Shown: positions 9,542-20,956 of the stretch, in pieces
Layout of the letters: each line of letters starts with the position of its first letter
How positions within the stretch are numbered: the first letter of the stretch is position 1
Assembly (NCBI RefSeq): GCF_011764425.1
Contig: NZ_BLPF01000001.1
Span: 1,913,001-1,977,000 of the forward strand
DNA length: 64,000 nt
Reading direction: 5' to 3'
Origin: Phytohabitans houttuyneae
GTDB taxonomy: Bacteria; Actinomycetota; Actinomycetes; Mycobacteriales; Micromonosporaceae
The notes under the pieces: generated by a model
Told to the model about the DNA's origin: nothing
Seen by the model: the letters and a program-made list of their open reading frames with translations, nothing else
The model's database searches: none
Program-made: the position numbers and the translations under genes

Positions 9542-10537
9542 ATGCCAGAGATCCTCGACCTTGCTCGTACCCAGGTGCTCGAACGGGGCGTCGGCCTCGA
9601 CGAGGCCGGCGTGTTGGCGGTGTTGCGCCTGCCCGACGAGCATGTGCCGGACGTGCTGCAGCTCGCCCACGAGGTGCGGATGCGCTGGTGCGGTCCGGAG
9701 GTCGAGGTCGAGGGCATCGTCTCGCTGAAGACCGGCGGCTGCCCCGAGGACTGCCACTTCTGCTCCCAGTCGGGCCTCTTCACCTCCCCCGTCCGCTCGG
9801 TCTGGCTCGACATCCCCTCGCTCGTGGAGGCGGCCAGGCAGACCGCGGCGACGGGCGCGACCGAGTTCTGCATCGTGGCCGCCGTGCGCGGCCCCGACGA
9901 GCGGCTCATGAAGCAGATGCGCGAGGGTGTGGCGGCCATCAAGGCCGAGGTCGACATCCAGGTCGCGGCGTCGCTGGGCATGCTCAGCAAGGAGCAGGTG
10001 GACGAGCTGGTCGAGATGGGGGTGCACCGGTACAACCACAACCTCGAGACTTGCCGCTCGTACTTTCCGAACGTGGTCACCACCCACTCGTGGGAGGAGC
10101 GCTGGGAGACCCTCCGCATGGTGCGCGACTCCGGCATGGAGGTGTGTTGCGGGGGCATCCTGGGGCTCGGCGAGACGGTGGAGCAGCGGGCGGAGTTCGC
10201 CGCGCAGCTGGCCGAGCTCGACCCGCACGAAGTCCCGCTGAACTTCCTCAACCCCCGTCCCGGCACCCCGCTCGGTGACCGTCCGGTGGTGGAGGGCAAG
10301 GACGCGCTGCGGGCCATCGCCGCCTTCCGGCTCGCGATGCCGCGCACGATCCTGCGGTACGCGGGTGGGCGCGAGATCACGCTCGGTGACCTTGGTACGC
10401 GCGACGGCCTGCTCGGCGGGATCAACGCGGTGATCGTCGGCAACTACCTCACCACGCTGGGTCGTCCGGCCAGCGAAGACCTCGCGCTGCTCGACGACCT
10501 GAAGATGCCGGTCAAAGCACTCTCGGCGACGTTGTGA
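9542..10537 (+). CDS. bioB: biotin synthase
   Basis: A 331-residue radical-SAM enzyme inserting sulfur into dethiobiotin. The radical [4Fe-4S] cluster motif CxxxCxxC is visible as [26 protein letters not shown] and [11 protein letters not shown] are conserved downstream blocks, and the Cys and Arg residues that hold the second cluster are in place. The ATG start is well supported by the divergent arrangement with bioF. The stop codon overlaps the start of the auxiliary protein gene that follows. Length is typical. Confidence 0.96.
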   Translation: MPEILDLARTQVLERGVGLDEAGVLAVLRLPDEHVPDVLQLAHEVRMRWCGPEVEVEGIVSLKTGGCPEDCHFCSQSGLFTSPVRSVWLDIPSLVEAARQTAATGATEFCIVAAVRGPDERLMKQMREGVAAIKAEVDIQVAASLGMLSKEQVDELVEMGVHRYNHNLETCRSYFPNVVTTHSWEERWETLRMVRDSGMEVCCGGILGLGETVEQRAEFAAQLAELDPHEVPLNFLNPRPGTPLGDRPVVEGKDALRAIAAFRLAMPRTILRYAGGREITLGDLGTRDGLLGGINAVIVGNYLTTLGRPASEDLALLDDLKMPVKALSATL

Positions 10538-10734
10538 CCGCGGTGAGCGAGGCGCTCTGGTGTGACCGGTGCGGCGAGCCGGCGGCCGAGGGCGACCACA
10601 CCGCCTGCGCAGCCGCCCGCCGGCTGGAGCCGCCGCGTTACTGCCCCACGTGCCGCCGGCGGATGAAGGTGCAGGTGCTGCCGGCGGGCTGGTCGGCGAC
10701 GTGTGTCGAGCACGGCAGGCTCGGTTCGGGCTGA
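10534..10734 (+). CDS. bsaP: biotin synthase auxiliary protein BsaP
   Basis: A 66-residue cysteine-rich protein with six Cys at residues 10, 13, 25, 37, 40 and 57 in the pattern CDRC, C, CPTC, C, and the central block [14 protein letters not shown]. The GTG start at 10534 overlaps the bioB stop, so it is made together with BioB. The pattern matches BsaP (Rv1590 type), a small iron-sulfur protein reported to be required for activity of mycobacterial biotin synthases. The assignment rests on the cysteine pattern, size and position after bioB. A zinc-ribbon role is the alternative reading. Confidence 0.8.
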   Translation: MTAVSEALWCDRCGEPAAEGDHTACAAARRLEPPRYCPTCRRRMKVQVLPAGWSATCVEHGRLGSG

Positions 10735-10743
10735 CATCCATGC

Positions 10744-10776
10744 CGCCACTACCGCGCCTTCGGGGCGGTAGTGGCG
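10744..10776. terminator. bidirectional hairpin between bsaP and the GGDEF gene
   Basis: Perfect 12-bp arms CGCCACTACCGC (10744-10755) and GCGGTAGTGGCG (10765-10776) with a nine-base loop. It sits between two converging genes and can stop transcription from both sides, although no long T-run follows. Confidence 0.75.
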
Positions 10777-10783
10777 ACCCCCG

Positions 10784-11731
10784 TCATGGGTCGGAGGGTT
10801 CGCGGTCCAGGTGCGGATCGGCCTCCGCGCGGATCGCCAAGCAGTCCGCGGGCATCGTGTCGACCATCGTGCCGGTGTCCGAGTACCGGTAACGCACCAG
10901 AGCCGCCCACTCGGAGGCTCCCTCGACCACGCCCGCGCGGCGCATGCCGTCGCGGTGCACCCACACGGGGTCACCCGGCCGGTACGGCACCGCGGGTGCC
11001 TGCGCGGTCGGGCCGGGCGGGATGGCGGGGGAGGCAGCCGGCTCGTACATAACCGCGCGACCATCGCCTTCGCCGGCCACGACCCAGGTGATACCGGGCC
11101 TGCCGGTCGTGCGCGCGTGCCGCTTGGCGCGGAACATCGCCTGGTCAGCGCGGCGGAGCAGGTCAGCGAGGTCGGCGGGGTGGCTGGCCGGGACGACGCC
11201 GATCGAGGCGGTCACGGCAAGCTTGCGGCCCGCCACGTTCATCGGGGGTGCGATCGCCGCGCTGAGCGAGGCGGCGACCTCGTGCCACCACGCCTCGGGG
11301 GCGTCCGGGCGGGGCGCGCTGGGCAGCGCCGCGAACTCGTCGCCGCCGAACCGGGCCACCAGGTGGTCGCCGAGGCAGGCGCCCATGCGCCGGGCGATCA
11401 CACAGAGCACCTCGTCACCGGCGTCGTGCCCGAAGGTGTCGTTGATCGGCTTGAAGCCGTTGAGGTCGAGGATCAGGACCGCGGACGAGCGCTCCTCCGC
11501 GCGCAGCAGCGTCGGGGCGAGCGCGTGGAAGAGCCGGCGGTTGGCCAGCCCGGTGAGCGCGTCGTGTCCGGCCATCCAACGGAGCGTGGAACGCTCCTGC
11601 TCCAGCCGCTGGACATGGGCTTCGAGCTGGTCGATCCGGGCCTGGAGCCGGGCGGTGTCAGCCTCGGTCCGCATCCCGCCAGCCGGCGGGGCACCGCCGG
11701 TGTCGGCGGCTGCGGGATCGAGGATCCGCAT
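10784..11731 (-). CDS. diguanylate cyclase (GGDEF) with C-terminal barrel-like domain
   Basis: A 315-residue protein predicted to make cyclic di-GMP from two GTP. A short coiled coil (about residues 20-50, ARIDQLEAHVQRLEQERS) leads into a GGDEF domain starting MAGHDALTGLANRRLF, with the intact active loop ARFGGDEFAAL. No RxxD inhibitory site is present before the loop (LGDH occupies that place), so product inhibition of the usual type is unlikely. The last 60 residues, YRPGDPVWVHRDG to DCLAIRAE, resemble a small SH3/Tudor-like barrel. No membrane segment or sensor domain is seen. The start ATG at 11731 has GAGAGG eight bases upstream. An upstream in-frame extension exists but lacks a ribosome site. 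Confidence 0.85.
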   Translation of the reverse strand: MRILDPAAADTGGAPPAGGMRTEADTARLQARIDQLEAHVQRLEQERSTLRWMAGHDALTGLANRRLFHALAPTLLRAEERSSAVLILDLNGFKPINDTFGHDAGDEVLCVIARRMGACLGDHLVARFGGDEFAALPSAPRPDAPEAWWHEVAASLSAAIAPPMNVAGRKLAVTASIGVVPASHPADLADLLRRADQAMFRAKRHARTTGRPGITWVVAGEGDGRAVMYEPAASPAIPPGPTAQAPAVPYRPGDPVWVHRDGMRRAGVVEGASEWAALVRYRYSDTGTMVDTMPADCLAIRAEADPHLDREPSDP

Positions 11732-12050
11732 CGGCCATCCTCTCAAGACTGCAACGGTGACACCGCCGAGTCGGGACTGAGGGAACAAGGGATTCCCTCG
11801 CGCGTACAAAGAATCATGACAGCTTGCCGACGCACGTGCAAGATTTCACCTGGATAACTGTCACGACGACATCGTGCATCGGAACGAGTTTCGGCTACTC
11901 TAGGTGCGTGCCACTTTCGTGGTGAAAGAATGATCCGTGCGCCCAAGCGCCGGTTCTGCCTGTCACACGGGCATCGGGTGGCACACCGGTCACCGGCCCG
12001 GGGGTCACGCCGGTTACCCACAGCAAGCACTCCGGCGCGAGGGAGTACTG
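11732..12050. other. divergent regulatory stretch
   Basis: Separates the GGDEF gene and the DUF397 gene, and must hold both promoters. It is AT-richer around 11810-11925. No gene, repeat or clear operator was recognised. Confidence 0.4.
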
Positions 12051-12257
12051 ATGAGTAGTGAAGCCGGCTGGATCATGTCCAGCAGGTCGACCGGCAACGG
12101 CGGCAGTTGCGTCGAGGCACGCCGCCACGAGGGCCACATCGAGGTCCGCAACAGCAAGGCACGAGACGCCGGCACCGTGGTGTTCACCACCGCGGAGTGG
12201 GACTCGTTCCTCTTCGGTGCGAAGCGCGGCGAGTTCGACCAGCTCCTGACGGACTGA
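12051..12257 (+). CDS. DUF397 protein
   Basis: A 68-residue protein with the DUF397 signature: W followed by SSRSTGNGGSCVEARR and, in the second half, VRNSKARDAGTVVFTTAEW. These small cytoplasmic proteins are abundant in actinomycetes and usually accompany an XRE/DUF5753 regulator; one lies 1 kb away on the other strand. The ATG at 12051 has GAGGGAG about five bases upstream, which excludes the longer in-frame starts. Biochemical role is unknown; members are thought to pair with the XRE protein in a toxin-antitoxin-like or developmental switch. Confidence 0.85.
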   Translation: MSSEAGWIMSSRSTGNGGSCVEARRHEGHIEVRNSKARDAGTVVFTTAEWDSFLFGAKRGEFDQLLTD

Positions 12258-12279
12258 CCGCAGCGGAACCCCAGACAAA

Positions 12280-12307
12280 GATCGCCGGCCCCGAGGGGCC
12301 GGCGATC
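12280..12307. terminator. bidirectional hairpin after the DUF397 gene
   Basis: Perfect 13-bp arms GATCGCCGGCCCC (12280-12292) and GGGGCCGGCGATC (12295-12307) with a two-base centre. It lies between the converging DUF397 and methyltransferase genes. Confidence 0.8.
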
Positions 12308-12326
12308 GTGCTATGTGGACCGCGGA

Positions 12327-13181
12327 TCAGGCGAGGCGGCCCACCCCGACGTAGAAGCTCGACATCTGCGGGTTGTCCTTGAACTCGTCGACAAGGTCAG
12401 GCCCGGGCCGCCACTGGTTGAGCCAGGTGATGCCGGGCTCGACCAGCTCGAAGCCGTCGAAGAACGGGACGACGTCGCTCCTCTTGCGGGGCGTCAAGGG
12501 CGTCGAGGTCTGACGCCGGTAGATCTCCTGGGAGCGCTTGAGCAGCTCCGGGTCGAACACCAGCTCGTCAACGGTCGTGTGCGCGAGCACGAGATGACTG
12601 CCCGGTGCGAGCGCGGAACGCAGCGTGCGCACGATGCCCCACGCCTCGTCGTTGTCCTCAACGAAGTGCAGGACGGCGACCATCAGCAGCCCGACCGGCT
12701 GGCTGAAGTCGATCAGCTTGCCCACCTGCGGGTTGTCGAGGATGGCCTGCGGCTCGCGCACGTTGGCGCGGATGGCGGTCGCGTACTGGTTGCCCGCGAG
12801 CATCTCCAGGCTCTCCGACACCGCTTCGGGGTCGATGTCCACGTAGACCACCCGCGCGTCCGGGATGTCCGCCTGCGCGATCTCGTGGACGTTGCCCTCC
12901 GTCGGGATGCCCGAGCCGAGGTCGAGGAACTGGCGCACACCGATGGAGGTGAGGTAGCGGACGGCACGGCTGAGGTACGCCCGGTTGTAGCGGGCGATCG
13001 TGCGGATCAGCGGCGAGCGCTCGAGCATCGCCTTGGCCGCCTCCTGGTCCGCCGGGAAGTTGTGGATCCCGCCCAGGTAGTAGTCGTACATCCGAGCCGC
13101 CGTGGCCGGCTTCTGATGTGCGCCCTGTGCGCCGTTGCCCACGCTTGTCACGCCCTTCCCCAGGTTGTCACCGGTACTCAC
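12327..13181 (-). CDS. SAM-dependent methyltransferase, DUF574 family
   Basis: A 284-residue protein of the Methyltransf_19 (DUF574) type. The N-terminal block PATAARMYDYYLGGIHNFPA is the family hallmark. The SAM pocket is FLDLGSGIPTEGNVHEIA with the acidic end of strand two in VVYVDIDPEAV, and a later block is VGLLMVAVLHFVED. The substrate is not known for the family. The start GTG at 13181 lies inside the end of the XRE gene (14-base overlap), so the regulator and the enzyme are translated together; this pairing is frequent in actinomycetes. No membrane or signal segment. Confidence 0.9.
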   Translation of the reverse strand: MSTGDNLGKGVTSVGNGAQGAHQKPATAARMYDYYLGGIHNFPADQEAAKAMLERSPLIRTIARYNRAYLSRAVRYLTSIGVRQFLDLGSGIPTEGNVHEIAQADIPDARVVYVDIDPEAVSESLEMLAGNQYATAIRANVREPQAILDNPQVGKLIDFSQPVGLLMVAVLHFVEDNDEAWGIVRTLRSALAPGSHLVLAHTTVDELVFDPELLKRSQEIYRRQTSTPLTPRKRSDVVPFFDGFELVEPGITWLNQWRPGPDLVDEFKDNPQMSSFYVGVGRLA

Positions 13182-13989
13182 CTACGGGTACGGAATCCTT
13201 GCTGATCAGGTCGAAGATCCGCCGGTACTCGTCGACCTCGGCCTGCTCCTCCAGGTAGAGCGCGCCGACATGGGACTCCAGGTAGACCACGTCGGGGTCG
13301 TCCGGGTCGTCGAACTCCAGGATCCGGAAAGCGCCGGCCATCGCCGCGTGCGCGCCCACCGAGAACGGCAGCACCCGGATGTCGACAGCCTCCTCTTGGG
13401 ACAGTCGCCGCAGGTGCTCGATCTGCGCCTTGAGGACCTGCTCGCCGCCGACCGGCCGGACCAGCGCGCCCTCGCCGAGCACCGTCACGAGGCGGATCGG
13501 CGGGTTGCGCGAGAACAGCGACTTCTGCCGCTGCATGCGGAGCTTGATGTGGCGCTCGGCGGCCTCCGTGTCGACCGGCTGCTCGGCGCCGAAGACGCCC
13601 CGCGCGTACTCCGGCGTCTGCAGCTCGCCCGGAATGATCTCGCCGTCGTACCCGAACATGCGGGACGCCGACGCCTCCAGACCGACGTAGAGCTTGAACC
13701 ACTCCGGGATCACCGGGCTGGCGTCCCACCACTCCTGCTGCGACGTGCCGAGCGCGAGCTCGGCGAGCGCGTCGGTGATGCTCTGGTCCGCTCCGTACAG
13801 CCAGCAGAGCGCGCGCACGTTTGCCGCGGTGACCGGCACCTTGCCCGTCTCGATGCGGTGCAGCGTCGGCTCCGAGATGCCCAGTCGCGCCTCCGCCACC
13901 TCACGCCGGCTCATGCCGGACGCGGTCCGTAATCGAGTGAGCCGTCGCCCCAACGTCCGTCGTACGACACGTTGGCCTGTGACCGGCAC
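13168..13989 (-). CDS. XRE-family regulator with DUF5753 domain
   Basis: A 273-residue transcription regulator. A helix-turn-helix lies at about residues 10-70 (LGRRLTRLRTASGMSRREVA, then ISEPTLHRIETGKVPVT). The rest is a DUF5753 domain with WFKLYVGLEASASRMFGYDG, IIPGELQTPEYAR and LPFSVGAHAAMAGAFRILEF. The start is GTG at 13989 with GGAGG six bases upstream; a TTG seven codons earlier is less likely. It overlaps the methyltransferase gene downstream. Proteins of this family usually work with a DUF397 partner, here at 12051. The ligand is unknown. Confidence 0.9.
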   Translation of the reverse strand: MPVTGQRVVRRTLGRRLTRLRTASGMSRREVAEARLGISEPTLHRIETGKVPVTAANVRALCWLYGADQSITDALAELALGTSQQEWWDASPVIPEWFKLYVGLEASASRMFGYDGEIIPGELQTPEYARGVFGAEQPVDTEAAERHIKLRMQRQKSLFSRNPPIRLVTVLGEGALVRPVGGEQVLKAQIEHLRRLSQEEAVDIRVLPFSVGAHAAMAGAFRILEFDDPDDPDVVYLESHVGALYLEEQAEVDEYRRIFDLISKDSVPVGEYR

Positions 13990-14169
13990 TCCCCACCTCC
14001 GCCCCGCCAACCCCGTGTGGACGATGACGCCGAATACCGTACCTTCAACGCCGAGTTGTCAACAGGCGACCCGGCGTTGTGAACCAAACAGAAGATGTTG
14101 TGGCCGCCTGGCGCAGGTCTGACGAATCGTGATACTCCCACCATCCGGTGGGAATTCGCACGCATGGCA

Positions 14170-14197
14170 CGGGGGCGCACCGACTGGTGCGCCCCCG
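14170..14197. terminator. hairpin after the GH9 cellulase gene
   Basis: Perfect 12-bp arms CGGGGGCGCACC (14170-14181) and GGTGCGCCCCCG (14186-14197) with loop GACT, 13 bases past the cellulase stop codon on its strand. Confidence 0.8.
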
Positions 14198-14210
14198 CGA
14201 GTGGACCCTC

Positions 14211-16973
<2,763 letters not shown>

Positions 16974-18538
16974 ATGGCCCTGCATTTGGCCCCTGGCACC
17001 GCGTGGGCGGACACGCTCGCCCGCGCGGTCGCCGCGGCACCCGAGGCGTTCGACCGCACTACGGACGGTCACGTGACCTTGCGCAACCTGGCCGAGGGCG
17101 AGTGGCGTTCCATCGGCACGCCCAGCGCGGTCCGCACACCGGTCGACAACACCGTCCTCGCCCGTCTGTCCCGTGTGGACGCCGGTACGGCGCGGTCGGC
17201 GGTCGCCGCCGCGGCCACCGCGCACCGCGCCTGGGCGGCGACGCCGCTGGCGGAACGCAAGTCGCGGGTCGCCGCCGCCCTCGACGAGCTCACCGCGCAC
17301 CGCGACACGCTCGCGCTGCTGCTCGTCTGGGAGATCGGCAAGCCGTGGCGGCTGGCCTGCGCGGACGTCGACCGGGCGCTGGACGGCGTGCGCTGGTACC
17401 TCGACCAGATCGACCGCCAGCTCGCCGCCCGGGACCCGCTGCCCGGCCCGGTGAGCAACATCGCGAGCTGGAACTATCCGATGAGCGTCCTGGTGCACGC
17501 CGAGCTCGTGCAGCTGCTCGCCGGCAACGCTGTCATCGCCAAGACCCCGTCACAGGGCGGCGCGGCCTGCCTCACCCTCGCGCACGCGGTCATGCACCGC
17601 GCCGGCCTGCCCGCGACGCTGCTGTCCGGGGGCGGCGAGGAGCTCTCCGAGGTGCTGGTACGGGCAAGCGAAATCGGCGCGGTCGCGTTCGTGGGCGGGC
17701 GGTCCAACGGCGGGAAGGTGGCCGCCGCACTCCTCGACACCGACAAGCGCCACATGATCGAGCAGGAGGGCCTCAACGCCTGGGGCATCTGGAACTTCTC
17801 CCGCTGGGACACCCTCGCCGCCCACCTCAGGAAGGGCTTCGAGTACGGCAAGCAGCGGTGCACGGCGTACCCCCGCTTCGTGGTGCAGCGCGAGCTGGTG
17901 GACGCGTTCCTCGACGTGTACCTGCCGGTGATCCGCTCCGTCCGCTTCGGCCACCCCTCGCCGTCGACCCCACCTGGCGGGCCGGCGACCCACTGCCCGA
18001 GCTCGACTTCGGCCCGCTGATCAGCGCGGCCAAGGCGGACGAACTCCACCGCAAGGTCGACGAAGCGGTCCGCGCCGGCGCCATCCCCATCCACCGCGGC
18101 CGCCTGGACCGCGGCACGTTCCTGCCCGGCCAGGACACCTCCGCCTACGTGGCACCGGCCGCGCTGCTGGCACCGCCCGGCCGCTCCCGCCTGATGCACA
18201 GCGAGCCGTTCGGCCCGGTCGACACGATCGTGGTCGTGGACACCGAGCAGGAGCTGCTCGCACAGATGAACGCGTCGAACGGCGCCCTCGTCGCCAGCCT
18301 GGCCTGCGACGACGAGGAAGAGGCCGCCAAGCTCGCCGTGGACCTGCAAGCCTTCAAGGTGGGCATCAACAAGCCGCGCTCCCGCGGCGACCGCGAAGAA
18401 CCCTTCGGCGGCCGCGGCGCATCGTGGAAGGGCGCCTTCGTCGGCGGCGACCTGCTTGTGCGCGCTGTGACCGTTGGCGAGGCGGGCGAGCGCCTGTACG
18501 GCAACTTCCCCGACCACACCAGCTACCCCACAACCTGA
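16974..18538 (+). pseudogene. aldehyde dehydrogenase family gene with a -1 frameshift
   Basis: The first part (16974 to about 17955) codes for an aldehyde dehydrogenase: NIASWNYPMSVLVHAELVQL, a cofactor-fold block and QRCTAYPRFVV with the catalytic Cys, while IEQEGLNAWGIWN carries the likely Glu. At 17954-17957 a run of four C is one base short: the frame ends in an unrelated tail at 18020, while the true continuation (VDPTWRAGDPLPELDFGPLI, then MHSEPFGPV and GGRGASWKG) goes on in the next frame to 18538. Adding one C restores a full protein of about 521 residues. The start ATG at 16974 has GAGGAGG five bases upstream. Because both halves keep good codon use, this is either a sequence error or a very recent mutation. 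Substrate is unknown; ALDHs oxidise aldehydes to acids with NAD(P). Confidence 0.8.
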
Positions 18539-18891
18539 GCCCGTTCATCCATCGAGCTACCGCGATGTCCGCTGTGGTCCAGACCGTTGCTCCCGCAGCC
18601 TCACCCTCCGCCCCCGGTCCAGGTCACCCCCGGCTGCGCCGGGCCACGCCCCTCCCTCCCGCCGCGCCACCGTCCACACCGCACCGTCGCGCGCACCGTG
18701 CTCGCTGTGGGCACACAGGCACCTGGCCTCACGCGGCGCCGCCTCCTGACCCCGCGCGGTGCCGCCTCCCGGCCGGGCCGCCACGGGCACCGCGCCGCCA
18801 CGCGGACAGCGCGCCGCGACTCGCTGGCGGTCTTGCCGGAGGCCATGGTGCGGGACAGCAGTTGGGCCGGCTGCGGGCTCAGAGCGTGACA
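18539..18891. other. gene-free stretch holding repeat copy C
   Basis: Extremely GC-rich. Copy C of the dispersed repeat lies at its left edge; the rest holds open frames without ribosome sites on both strands, which I do not accept as genes. The cysteine- and Arg-rich translations look like noise from high GC. Confidence 0.4.
18554..18610 (+). repeat. 62-bp dispersed repeat, copy C (most diverged, shortened)
   Basis: Starts GAGCTACCGCGATGTCCGCT 15 bases past the aldehyde dehydrogenase stop codon, in the sense direction. It differs from the other copies at several positions (GGTCCAGACC instead of GGTCCGGACC; CCGCAG instead of CCGCGG), and its similarity ends at CCCTCCG. Confidence 0.85.
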
Positions 18892-18920
18892 CGGCCCGGC
18901 CCCGCACCGGGGCCGGGCCG
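18892..18920. terminator. hairpin after the ACT-GNAT gene
   Basis: Perfect 12-bp arms CGGCCCGGCCCC (18892-18903) and GGGGCCGGGCCG (18909-18920), loop of five. Lies 17 bases past the stop codon of the minus-strand acetyltransferase gene. Confidence 0.75.
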
Positions 18921-18937
18921 CCGTCGCCCGCGCTCGC

Positions 18938-20002
18938 TCAGGTCGAAGCGGCGGGAGTCCTCTTCGGCTGGTCGCCCACCTCGGCTGGCGCGAGCGGCAC
19001 CGTCACACTCACCACGGTGTCGTCGCGCTCGGGGGCCGGGCCGGGGCGGCCCAGGCGGCGGAGGGTGGCCAGCATCGCGGAGTTGTCGGCGTGGGTGTGC
19101 GCGACCAGCGCCGCGTGGCCCGCGCGCTCGCCGTGGGCGACCAGCCGGCGCAGCAGTGCGGTGCCGATACCGCGGCGTTGCCAGGCGTCCTCGACCAGTA
19201 GCGCGATCTCGCCGATGTCCCCCTCGGCGACCAGCGTCGCCGTCGCCACCACGCGGTCGTCGGCGGCCAGGGCCACCAGCGTCACGCCGCGGTCGGGGTC
19301 GAGCATCCGCTCGACGCGGGCGGCCTGCGGGACCGTGGAGCGGGTCAGGAAGCGGCGGTACCGGGTGAGCGGCGTGCACCTGTCGTGCATCGCGGTGACG
19401 GCGGCCAGGTCGTCGCGGACCGCCGGGCGTACCCGGATCTCGGCGCCGTCGGCCAGCACGAGCGTGACCTGCTCCGCGGCCTGGCGCACGACGGTGGCCG
19501 CGAGGTCGACCAGGGCCTGGGCCCGCGCGTACTCGGCGGGAGTGAAAGTCGGTGCGGGACGGCTGATCTCGTACGTGCCGCCGGTCGGGTCGACGAGCCG
19601 CATGCCGCCCCGGTTGGCGCCGTACCTGTCCTGGCCGGGAGCCGGGCGCCAGATCACCGCGTCGGCGCCGAGCAGGGCGGAGAGGGCGTCGCCGAGCGAG
19701 TCGGGGTCGCGCACCAGGCGGCTCGCCAGCGCCAGCGTGCGGGTGGGCCAATCGGCCAGCTCACGGGCCTCGGTGCGGGTCACCCAGGCGTCGCGGCCGC
19801 GACCCTTTTCCACCGCGGCGAGCAGGTCCTCGTCGGTCATCGTGTCGGGCGCGTCGACAAGGAAGTCGTCGACCGCGCCGGCCTCGGTGGTGTGCACCTG
19901 TACCGCAAGGATGTTGACCGACTTGAGCGCGAGGCTGGCGGTCAGCACCGCCAGGTATCCCGGCCGGTCGTCCACGGTCGCTCTGATCCGCCACAGACCC
20001 AT
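18938..20002 (-). CDS. ACT-domain/GNAT acetyltransferase fusion
   Basis: A 354-residue protein. Residues 1-50 (LWRIRATVDDRPGYLAVLTA to VDDFLVDAPD) form an ACT-like ligand-binding domain; a linker of about 130 residues follows; the GNAT domain starts near residue 185 (IRVRPAVRDDLAAVTAMHDR) and has the acetyl-CoA block WQRRGIGTALLRRLV. The domain order suggests an acetyltransferase controlled by a small molecule, perhaps an amino acid. The gene follows another ACT-domain gene 75 bases upstream on the same strand, and both N-termini share the VDDF-type end of the ACT fold, hinting at a duplication. The ATG at 20002 has GAGAGG upstream. Protein or small-molecule substrate unknown. Confidence 0.8.
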   Translation of the reverse strand: MGLWRIRATVDDRPGYLAVLTASLALKSVNILAVQVHTTEAGAVDDFLVDAPDTMTDEDLLAAVEKGRGRDAWVTRTEARELADWPTRTLALASRLVRDPDSLGDALSALLGADAVIWRPAPGQDRYGANRGGMRLVDPTGGTYEISRPAPTFTPAEYARAQALVDLAATVVRQAAEQVTLVLADGAEIRVRPAVRDDLAAVTAMHDRCTPLTRYRRFLTRSTVPQAARVERMLDPDRGVTLVALAADDRVVATATLVAEGDIGEIALLVEDAWQRRGIGTALLRRLVAHGERAGHAALVAHTHADNSAMLATLRRLGRPGPAPERDDTVVSVTVPLAPAEVGDQPKRTPAAST

Positions 20003-20077
20003 CGCGAACCCCTCTCAGTCCCCCGAGATCAAGACTGCACGGTCGCTGTTTCTCTGACGTTACTCAACCGTGATGAG

Positions 20078-20821
20078 TCATGATCGAGAAACGGCGGATG
20101 GGACGCTGACCAGGTCAAGCCGGTCGCCGAGGATGACCGCGGCCGCACGCACGAGCTGCGCGATCCGGTCGACCTCGGTCACGTGGAACGCGGCCGCCGG
20201 CAGGCTCTCCGCCTCGCCGCGCGCCACCATCAGCACAAGGCCGGCGCGGCCGAAGGGCGCCACCGCGTACCGCGTCCCGTCGGCGCCGGTCAGCGCACGC
20301 GCGCGCAGCGGGGTCACCTCCGGCAGCAGGAGCGGCTGGGGCGCGCGCCAGCTCGAGTACGCCACCGCGGGCTCTCCCCCCGAGACCCCCACCTCGTCGC
20401 CGGCGACCGCGCGGGGCGCGGACCCGCTGCGGGCGGCCCAGTCGGCCGGCACCACGGCGGCGGCCGCCCAGTCGGCGGCGAGGAGTCCGGGCACGGCGTC
20501 GACGAGCGTGCCGAGGCCGTCCGCCGGGTTGGCCGCGACCTGCGCGAGCAGCTCCGCGTCGTGCCCGCCGGAGACCGGTGCGCCGATGGCCCGCCACACG
20601 CCGTCGACCTGGACGCCGGGGATGGCGGCGAGGCCGGCGCGCAGGCGCTCGACCCGGGAGGCGCCGGGCCACACGACGGTGAAGTCGTCGACGGCCCGAC
20701 CGCCCAACCGCTCCAGAACCACCACCTGGACGATGTCGGCACCGGCGACGCCGAGCGTCCGCGCCACCTGCCCCAACGCGCCAGGCCGGTCCGGCAGGGT
20801 CACCCGAACCCGCAACAACAT
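20078..20821 (-). CDS. ACT-domain protein
   Basis: A 247-residue protein starting with an ACT domain (LLRVRVTLPDRPGALGQVAR to AVDDFTVVWPGASRVERLRA). The following 150 residues (DGTRYAVAPFGRAGLVLMVARGEA near the end) look like a GAF-type or regulatory fold without catalytic residues. It probably senses an amino acid or similar ligand. The ATG at 20821 has GGGAGG six bases upstream. It is followed at 75 bases by the ACT-GNAT gene, so they may form one operon in which both respond to the same ligand. No membrane segments. Confidence 0.75.
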   Translation of the reverse strand: MLLRVRVTLPDRPGALGQVARTLGVAGADIVQVVVLERLGGRAVDDFTVVWPGASRVERLRAGLAAIPGVQVDGVWRAIGAPVSGGHDAELLAQVAANPADGLGTLVDAVPGLLAADWAAAAVVPADWAARSGSAPRAVAGDEVGVSGGEPAVAYSSWRAPQPLLLPEVTPLRARALTGADGTRYAVAPFGRAGLVLMVARGEAESLPAAAFHVTEVDRIAQLVRAAAVILGDRLDLVSVPSAVSRS

Positions 20822-20956
20822 GACAAGCCTCCCGTCGGCAAGCCAGCACGCACTCGCGCTGGCACACTCCAGGGTGCCTGATGACCATTTCGTCCCTGTT
20901 GCTGCGCCATGTCTCCGAGAGGAAAACCGCCGGTTAACCCGAACGGAACCTGCTGG

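Noticed and set aside
18557-18907. Minus-strand frames of 81 and 116 codons after the aldehyde dehydrogenase
   Set aside because: No ribosome site, Arg-rich noise translation, and the region includes repeat copy C and a terminator.
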